Position numbers and translations under genes: made by a program
Shown: positions 31,242-38,090 of the stretch, piece by piece
Numbering within the stretch: the first letter of the stretch is position 1
Layout: each line of letters opens with the position of its first letter
NCBI GenBank assembly: GCA_022496205.1
Contig: WTXD01000123.1
Coordinates: forward strand, 1 to 38,090
DNA from: Gloeopeniophorella convolvens
Lineage: Eukaryota; Basidiomycota; Agaricomycetes; Russulales
DNA: 38,090 bases
Direction of reading: 5' to 3'
The notes under the pieces: model-generated
What the model saw: only the letters and a program-made list of their open reading frames with translations
Database searches by the model: none
What the model was told of the DNA's origin: nothing

Positions 31242-34200
31242 TCAGCGTCGACCACGGCGCTTAGATAGGGTATCGGACGCCGGTCCTGCGGCGTCAGGAT
31301 GTTCAGTGTGATAGAGGGTCAGCAGGTCGTCCGCATGAACATCGGATGCTGCAATCCACTCGTTATCCGAGTCCGGGTATCCCTTCCATTTCACGAGGTA
31401 CTGCAGCTGATGGCGGAAGAACCGGGAGTTTCGAATGGATTCGACTTCGTACTCTTCTTCTCCCTCGATAAGATCAGGTGGAGGACGGGGAAAGTTCTCG
31501 CCGTGTTCCCGTGTCTCGCAATAAGGAAGAAGGCGGGACACGTGAAAGACATCATGAATCTTCATCGATGGGGGAAGTTTCAGTTGGAACGTCACCGGGG
31601 ATAGTTTCCGTATGATGCGGAAGGGACCGTGGCGTCGGGGGGCCAACTTCAGCGTTGGGTACGCTGTTGGTAAGTGACTTCCTTCGAGCCACACAAGATC
31701 CCCTTCTGCTAACGTAGGCAGCTGACCACCGGCTTTCCGCTTCATCATGTCAGCTGTCCATTCTAGAGCTTCTCGCGCAGCAAGGCGGTAACTGCGCAGC
31801 AGTTCGAGTCGATCGGTGATCCGGGGTATCAATGAGGCCGTTCCTATCGGCCAATCAGAATGAGGGTGGTAGCCCATCAGGGCTTCGAACGGAGAGAGTT
31901 TCGTCGCAGCACTCTTCCAGGAGTTGTGTGAGAATTCTGCAAATGGGAGCCAATCAGCCCAATCATCTTGTCTGCCATTCACCCAAAACCGCAGGTACTG
32001 TTTGAGCTGTTGGTTAACACGCTCGGTCTGTCCGTCGGTCTGGGGGTGGTAGGCTGTGGAGATGTTCTGGCTAATGCCCAGGCGTCGGCACAACTCGCGG
32101 GTAAAGGAAGATGCAAAACGAGGGTCGCGATCAGAAATGATACGGCGTGGTAGTCCAAATCGTCGGTAGATGTTGTCCAGATATAACTTCGCCACTCCTT
32201 CGGCTGTGATCGTTTCATTGCAGGGTACGAATACCGCACCCTTCGTGCAATCGTGGTCAACGATCACAAGAATAGAGTCGAAGCCGCGAGATATCGGGAG
32301 TTTGACGATGAAGTCCATCGACACGGTCTGGAACGGACCTGCATCCAGGTCGGCATAGATCGGCATGAGTTCCGGTTTCTGTCGATTAGTCCGGACTTTC
32401 AGCGCTTGGCAGTCAGCGTATCCATTAACGTAGTTTTTGACAAACTCGTTAAGGCCCGGCCAGTCCCATTGTCACCGTATCAACTCCTGAGTGTTCGTTA
32501 TGCCGGGGTGTCCGGCGGAAGGGGTGTCGTGATGGGCGCGAACGATATCGCGTCTGAGTGTTTCGTCTGTATCAGCTGGTATCCAGAGCTGTCCTTTCTC
32601 GGTGCGCCACCATCCATCCGACTGTTTCGTACAGCCAGTCGGTGCTTTTGTTTTGTCACCCCAGAGCTGGGCGACTCGAATGCAATCCTCGAGTGACGGT
32701 GTTCCTGTCAAGAAGGTAGAGTTTATGAAGATGTCGGGAGGGAGTATGGCCACTTCTTCATGTTCGATAGAACCGTCGTCGTGGTCAGGTCGTCGTGAGA
32801 GGGTATCGGCGGGGGTGTGGAGTTTTCCCAGGACGTGCTGGATAATGAAGTTGAACTCGGCGAGGTCCTCGTGCCATCGCGCCTGGCGATGAGAGACCTT
32901 TCGAGTGTCTTTAAAGAATAATAAGTTACGATGGTCTGTGAGTATCGTAATCGGGTGCTTGGCTCCTGCTAAGTAATGGCGCCATTCCTTCAGCGCCTTT
33001 ATAATAGCTAAGAGTTCTCGGTCGTAAACGTCGTATCTTTGTTCAATGGGTGCAAATGAGTGGGAATAGTATGCTATAGGATGTCGTCGTCCATCGACAC
33101 CCTTTTGTGATAGTACTGCGCTGCATGCAAAGGAAGAAGCGTCTGTCTCGAGGAAGAAGGGTTTATCGTGATCAACGTGAATAAGTACGGGGTTCGAAAG
33201 GAAAGCGTCTTTCAATCGTTCATAAGCAAGTTGGCAATCGTCAGTCCAAATGAAGGGGGTATCGTTCTTTGTAAGAGTATTAAGAGGGCGTGCGATCTTA
33301 CCGAAGTCTCTGATGAAGCGGCGATAGAAGTTCCCAAATCCAAGGAAAGCTCGCACCTGCTTGACGGTTTTCGGGACAGGCCAATCCCTGATACCGTCCA
33401 GCTTTACGGGGTCCATCTCGATCTGATCACCGTTTAGGATCATACCAAGGTAGTCTACCCTTGTACTCTCGAAGGTGCACTTTTCCGGCTTCAGGTATAG
33501 GTCGTTATCGAGTAGTTTCTGAAGTACTCTTTCGACCATACGTCGGTGGAGATCGATGTCCTCGGGGGTCGCGATAAGGATGTCGTCCATATAGATGAAG
33601 ACAAGACCAGAGTCGATCTCGTCTTTGAACAGCTCGTTCATCATGGTCTGGAACGTGGATGGGGAATTCGTGAGTCCGAAGTACATGACCATGGGTTCAA
33701 AGAAGCCGCGGTTCGTTTTGAACGCGGCTTTCCATTGATCACCTTCTTTGATGCGGATGTTGTTGTATCCCCATCGTACGTCGAACTTCGTGTAGAGTCG
33801 GGCGGTCTGGAGTTTATGGAGTATCTCTTCGATGAGCGGAAGAGGATAATTGTTCTTTACTGTATAGGTATTCAGCTGGCGGTAATCCTGTACAGGTCGG
33901 AGTTTCCCGTCCTTCTTTTTAACAAAGAAGAAGGGAGAAGCGTATGGGGAACTAGACGGTCAGATGTATCCCTTCTTCAGATGTTCGTCCAGGAAGGACT
34001 CTAACGCCGTCTGCTCTGAAGGGGACAAGGGATATATTTTACAGGGAAGTGATGGGGGCGCGTCGTCCTTCAAGTCAATGGGATGATCCCAGGGTCGTGA
34101 CTCCGGGAATCTCTGCGCCGCCTCCTCACTAAACACCTTGGCGAAGCGTCAATAGTGTGGTGGAATGGGATCAGGTTTGGTTTTATTTGGGTCGAGTGCA

Positions 34201-34885
34201 GCTTCGGCAAGCTGCTGCACATGGGTTACTCGGAAGAGGCGAACCTCGTCAACAAGTTCTGGCGGCGACCCAAAGTAGATTTCATCTCCTGTGTCTAGGT
34301 TCAGGGGTTCTACTCCTGAGAGATAGAGTTGAACATGAGCGTGTGCTTCTTCTTGCCACTCCACCAGGGAATGGACGTTTGATACACGTGCTCCTGCTCT
34401 GAACGTCGTGGGTGTAGGTTTCCACGAGGATGCATCTGAAGTGGATAGGGTGATAGGGTGGAAGTCATCTGTACTCGTCGTTCACCCCACAGAATCGGGG
34501 GTTGGAATAATCGTAGCCAGGGGAATCCGAGGATAATGCGTTCTCCTCCGATGCTAGAAATGTAGAAGCGCTGGGAATGTGATTTTCCTCCAGCTGATAC
34601 GTCGAATTCGGTGTAGTGAGTGATATCACCGGATCGGTTTCGCATTCTATCTGCGTTTCGGATGATGCGAGGATGAGCAAGTCGTTTTACTTGAAGGCCG
34701 TGCTGTTTTACGACCTTCCAGTCAATGATGTTATCGGTAGCCCCGCTGTCGACCAGGGCTTTGTCGTCGATCCTTTTATGTGCACTTCGGATGTATAGAG
34801 GAACTCTGATCGCATTTTCGGCATAGGAGAGTCGTACTAGTACATCGGTGCTGAAGACGGCTCGAGTAAGGATCGCTCTACTCAA
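31242..34885 (-). pseudogene. pol: gypsy-2 pol, copy E (PR-RT-RH-IN-chromodomain)
   Basis: Polyprotein from TTG 34885, overlapping the gag stop by -1 frame, to TGA 31242-31244. It has protease ALVDSGATDNII and IILGFPWL; RT open from 33957 with IYMDDILIA near 33,590; RNase H (ETDASSFACSAVL); and integrase with D, D, E motifs (SMDFIV, SDRDPRF, QTDGQTERVNQQ). A C-terminal chromodomain (QYLVKWKGYPDSDNEWI near 31,370-31,420) marks it as a chromovirus. Lesions: a one-base loss near 34474 shifting the frame in protease; TGA near 34150 shared with copy D; CGA to TGA near 33960; CGA to TGA at 32474. One integrase zinc-finger cysteine has become tyrosine (GYADC, against GCADC in copy D). Confidence 0.93.
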
Positions 34886-36470
34886 GCTTGTTGAAAATCC
34901 TGGACGCTGAAGTCCTTGTCCTTCTCGAGGACACTAAAGATGGACTCCTTTTCTGCGTCGGATGCGTTTGCCAGATATGCTGCAAACGTCTGTGGGGAAA
35001 TGGAGGGAGTAGTAGAGGTGGAGGGAGTCGGTGTAGTGGGGTTCGTCGTGTCGATCTGCCGTTGACGCGTTTCTCGAGGACGTGAGTCCTTTTGCGGGCA
35101 GGAGCGTGAAACATGTCCCTGCTGGCCGCAGTGGAAACAGCGCCCCTGCTGCATGTACGAGGTCCGCTCGTCAGGCGTGAGCTTCTTCCCTTTCTGATGG
35201 ACGAATGACTGGGTCTGATTGACTGTCACTGTGTCCACGTCCATGGGGACTACTCCATCGTTACGGGGTGGTTGCCCTCCTCCTCCAGGGCATCGTATCT
35301 GGAACTGTGGCTGCTGTCTCGGGGTGTCCTGGTTTCCGTAGATTTCTTTCATGAGCTGATACTGAAGCTGCTGGTCGCAAAGCTTCTCAGCCCATTGATC
35401 GAAGGTCCATCGAGTGCTGCCAGGGTTTACTCCGAATACGTCTCCTCCCTGTCATGCGGTTTCCCGGACGAGGGCATTGGGGAACGAGCGAAGGAACATG
35501 ATGATGGTGGATTCGGCGTGAGGTGGAAGTTCCCTCGTTCTGCGAGAGTGCGGAACTTTCCGATGTATTCCTCGATTGGTTCGGGGGCTCGGAACTTCAT
35601 GTTTGCCAGAAGAAGTTTGGCGTTGACTGCGGTTCCTCTATTTAGGAACCGTTTGTCAAGAGTGTCTTTAAACACCGTCCATGCGGTGTCTTTCGTCGCG
35701 AAGGGTACTGGTGGGTCAAGGACGCTGTTTGCCTTGATTTTCTCCAACCACTCGATCTGTCTTTGGACCCAGTTGGTCACAATGGCACCTCGAAAGTACG
35801 TGAGGCAGAAGGAGATCTTTTTCAGTGGGTCGGTGAACGTCGAGTTTTCGTTGTTCAGGAATGCGTAAAGGTTGAACTGCCGCATGAAGTCGGCATATCG
35901 TTTGGATTCTCCGTTAAAGATGAACGGAGCTTCTCCTGTGAGTTTCCCGTTATCTCGACGGGCGGCGGTGATCGTGGAGTCGACTCGGGTCTCTTCAGCC
36001 ATCTCGCGCGCTGGTATGGATGTAGGGTTAGGTGTCGGGGATATGAGTGCCGCGGCGGCTTCTTCAAGACATTGTGCAACGCCTGTGAGGTCGGAGGAGT
36101 TCTGGGGTTGGGTAGAAGTGGGAGTCGTGTGTTCTGGAGAGTCGCGAGCGGGGTGTTCGCGAAACCACTGTACTACCTGGTCTCGGTTCGGTATCCCTAG
36201 TGCGACTACGGGTGAGGTGATTTCGTATCTCTGGTGGATTCCGGACCACTGGACGTAGTTCCAGCCTTGGTCGCTCGAGAAGTGTACTCGTAGGGTCTGT
36301 CCACTGAGGACTAGATAATAACCGTTCTCTCGGTCGTGGAAGATTCCTCGTAGTCCTTCTCCTCTAAGTTCAGGGGGAGCGACGTCCTCATCCTGCGCAA
36401 AAGGAAGTCGGACAGTCACAAGTTCTGCGATCGTCGGCTCTCGAGACTGAGAAGCCTGTTCTAATGTCAC
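34882..36470 (-). pseudogene. gag: gypsy-2 gag, copy E
   Basis: Capsid precursor of about 530 codons. It is intact from the LTR end (GTG 36470) to about 35520, with the core RYADFMRQFNLYAFLNN and the W residues that copies C and D have lost. A one-base loss near 35519 shifts the frame, and a TGA lies near 35450 in the original frame. The C-terminal part from 35352 has the CCHC knuckle CFHCGQQGHVSRSC (about 35,105-35,145). The first in-frame ATG downstream of the LTR is 36002 (MAEETRVDS), yet the 156 codons before it are conserved in copies C and D. Confidence 0.88.
36452..36462 (-). promoter_or_regulatory. gypsy-2 primer-binding site, copy E
   Basis: AGAACAGGCTT on the minus strand, two bases inside the LTR; complementary over 11 bases to the LTR site at 36717-36727. 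Confidence 0.8.
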
Positions 36471-37009
36471 GGCCTGAGCTGGCGCGAGCAGAGCTGGCGA
36501 GGGCTGAGACGAGCGAGGTTCGGTAAGTCGGTCTCGATGTGAGCCGGTCCTCGAAGGCGCACGTGAATGTGCACGAGATCCTGGGTAAGACGTGATGTCT
36601 AGAGCTGGGAGGCAATCGGCCTCCGGTACGTCGAGTTCAGAGCTGAAGACCTCGCGATGCTTGGGCGAACAAGTCCCTCACGCGGATTCCCTGGTAACCT
36701 CGTCGATTGACAAAGGAGAACAGGCTTAAGGCCTTAGAGTAAAACTGCTACGCCTTAAGTACTGGAAGCGAACTGGTTTACATAACGTCCTAGTATCGAG
36801 TCATACCGAGTCAGAACGGACTCAAGGTGGGTCTCCTAGGTAGAAGTACAGTAGTAGTCCAATGGCATAAGGGGCGCGTCAAGAAGTATGGGGGAATCGT
36901 ATGACGAGTGAGAGATAAGCGTCCCCGAGTCATCGAACTGGAACGGAGCTCGTATCGTACAGGAGCTGGAAAGATAAGGAAAAGAAAATGTATCGTACAA
37001 GTCGTGACA
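36465..37009 (-). repeat. gypsy-2 LTR shared by copies E and F
   Basis: A 545-bp LTR, TGTCACGACTTG to GGCCGTGACA in minus orientation. Its downstream side leads into the gag of copy E and its upstream side carries the ORF X tail and polypurine tract of copy F. It therefore acts as a 3' LTR for F and a 5' LTR for E. Confidence 0.9.
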
Positions 37010-37026
37010 TTGCGTCCCTCTTACGT

Positions 37027-37047
37027 TTGAAGTCGCCTCGACTTCAA
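37027..37047. other. hairpin between ORF X stop and polypurine tract
   Basis: TTGAAGTCG, loop of 3, CGACTTCAA: a 9-bp perfect stem overlapping the ORF X stop codon. In copy E it is 26043-26061 with an 8-bp perfect stem. It could be a transcript-end or plus-strand-priming element. Confidence 0.45.
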
Positions 37048-38090
37048 TCCTCGTTCTGCGTACCAAAGTCCACGTCGTGATCGCTCGTACCTTCGCGTCT
37101 CTCTGCCGGTCCCTGTCTCGCCGTACGCCTCGCTAACAGCGTCTCTTCGTCTGCCCAGATTCGACTCGACCAGTGATGCAGGAGTGGCGTAACGCGGTTG
37201 GCTGAGTGTTGCCGCGCGTTGTGGACTGCCTGTACGCGGGACTCGAGGCAAGCGGCTTCGAGTCGTCGTCGGATCTGAAGGATGCGCATGTTCGCATCTG
37301 CGCGCTTCCTTTCCAACTCGTCGATGTCGTACTGGACGCGCTTTCTCTTGCGCATCTCCTGACCTAAACGGAATGCGTCGGCAGTGAGTCCGTCGTCCCA
37401 CAGGTCTCGAACGATGCCTAGGAGATGGTTGTCCTGCGCCATGAGTCGGTCCTCAGTCTCGAGGGCGAGGTGGTCGGGCTTTTTGTGCCGGACTGGGGTT
37501 GCGTACAACTCGATGCCCGTGTCCATCTCGTCGTACTCGTCCTCAACTGCGACCATGAACGGGCAGGGTACGTCAGTGACCTTCTTTACCCAAGGAGCAA
37601 TGATGAGTCGTCCGTCGTACTTCGAGCGGATGGTTTCGGACGTAATGACGTGCTGGTCGTTTCGAAAGAAACCTTCGGCGAGGAGGTCGCGCGGGAGTCG
37701 GGGGTTTTTCAGGCGTAACGCCTGATAGGCCTGGTCGGCCAGACGAGTGAGAACGAACATGAGCTCCTCGCTCAGCTCAGCGATCATGCCCTTTCGGTAG
37801 TCCGTCGTCAAAGCGTACCAGCGTACGGCGGAGCAGTCGTCGATGCGTTCGTAGAATCGTTTGGACAACTGGGCCTTCATGTCAGTTAGACGAACTGACT
37901 TGAGGTCCCAGTTGAACCCCGTGTTCTCGAACGTCGCGGTGATAAGATGGTCCAGGTAGTCCTGGTTGCGTCCCTTGACGCGCTTCCTCTCGCTCTCTTC
38001 TTCGTCCAGGTCGATGATCGTATTTCCCACGACGATGTGAGTGGGACCGACGGGGGTGCCAGTCCTCGGCAGCGTCGAGGCCGGGACGAA
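37044..38090 (-). CDS. gypsy-2 ORF X, copy F, intact C-terminal 348 residues
   Basis: The only undamaged large reading frame in the window. It is open from the right edge to TGA 37044-37046. It corresponds to residues 106-453 of ORF X and keeps the CGA codon that became a stop in copy E. Order of features: basic/acidic segment DLDEEESERKRVKGR; a conserved region rich in Trp, Asp and Arg (KSVRLTDMKAQLSKRFYERI); a hydrophobic core segment (YDGRLIIAPWVKKVT); basic coiled coil (EMRKRKRVQYDIDELERKRA); and an acidic tail ending DVDFGTQNED. The differences from copy E are largely synonymous or conservative by eye. No known family is recognised. The N-terminus is outside the window. Confidence 0.7.
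   Translation of the reverse strand, partial: FVPASTLPRTGTPVGPTHIVVGNTIIDLDEEESERKRVKGRNQDYLDHLITATFENTGFNWDLKSVRLTDMKAQLSKRFYERIDDCSAVRWYALTTDYRKGMIAELSEELMFVLTRLADQAYQALRLKNPRLPRDLLAEGFFRNDQHVITSETIRSKYDGRLIIAPWVKKVTDVPCPFMVAVEDEYDEMDTGIELYATPVRHKKPDHLALETEDRLMAQDNHLLGIVRDLWDDGLTADAFRLGQEMRKRKRVQYDIDELERKRADANMRILQIRRRLEAACLESRVQAVHNARQHSANRVTPLLHHWSSRIWADEETLLARRTARQGPAERREGTSDHDVDFGTQNED

Larger units (their letters stand above)
25481..37009 (-). mobile_element. Gypsy-2 copy E: LTR-gag-pol-ORF X-LTR
   Basis: The most complete gypsy-2 copy, read right to left: 5' LTR 36465-37009, gag, pol to 31242, ORF X (31134 to 26059), polypurine tract, 3' LTR 25481-26024. A palindromic insertion and a solo gypsy-1 LTR lie inside ORF X. 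Subtracting them, the element is about 7.8 kb. The left flank is copia-2; the right neighbour is a second ORF X joined to the same LTR, so E shares its 5' LTR with the next unit. Confidence 0.85.
37010..38090 (-). mobile_element. Gypsy-2 copy F, 3' end (ORF X side), runs off window
   Basis: ORF X sequence joined to the gypsy-2 LTR at exactly the same base as in copy E (26024/26025). It continues past the right edge. Confidence 0.75.

Overview
The window is a fungal repeat landscape, most likely from a mushroom-forming basidiomycete. I see no host gene, tRNA, rRNA or CRISPR in 38 kb. The fungal assignment is inferred from two chromodomain-bearing Ty3/gypsy (chromovirus) families, a Ty1/copia family, and decay dominated by CGA to TGA and TGG to TGA/TAG changes. 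No species can be named from this sequence.

Layout, left to right. (1) 1-5211: gypsy-1 copy A, minus strand, with its 5' LTR at 4556-5211 and the rest off the left edge. (2) 5212-7828: copia-1, minus strand, with 5' LTR, half-tRNA-type primer site, long leader and a gag that holds a solo copia LTR and is cut by copy A. (3) 7829-15005: gypsy-1 copy B, plus strand, with 5' accessory ORF remnant, gag, pol with C-terminal chromodomain, and 3' LTR. (4) 15006-16271: gypsy-2 copy C, plus strand, LTR and gag fragment. (5) 16272-24436: gypsy-2 copy D, plus strand, LTR-gag-pol, holding a solo gypsy-1 LTR and a 2.4-kb DNA-transposon-like insertion. (6) 24437-25480: copia-2, minus strand, 3' LTR and RNase H end. 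(7) 25481-37009: gypsy-2 copy E, minus strand, LTR-gag-pol-ORF X-LTR, with a 3-kb palindrome and a solo gypsy-1 LTR inside ORF X. (8) 37010-38090: a second ORF X copy (F) joined to the same LTR, as in a tandem array.

Insertion order follows from the nesting. Gypsy-2 C was hit by D in gag and by gypsy-1 B in its LTR. B was hit by copia-1, which was then hit by a solo copia LTR and by gypsy-1 A. D was hit by copia-2, which was hit by the gypsy-2 E/F array. Two solo gypsy-1 LTRs have perfect 5-bp target duplications (GTCAC, GCCTC).

Main biological points. Both gypsy families carry, two bases inside the 5' LTR, a 10- or 11-base site complementary to a point in their own LTR at or near the expected mRNA start. 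This is the signature of Tf1/sushi-type self-primed reverse transcription. Gypsy-2 carries a third ORF (X, about 453 codons, nuclear-looking, coiled coil) between integrase and the 3' LTR. Gypsy-1 carries a 1,038-codon ORF upstream of gag and a pol frame that runs on into its 3' LTR. The palindrome at 26977-30025 combines a 43-bp tandem satellite with inverted pieces of the copia LTR. Nearly all coding copies here are dead; ORF X of copy F is the one uninterrupted frame.
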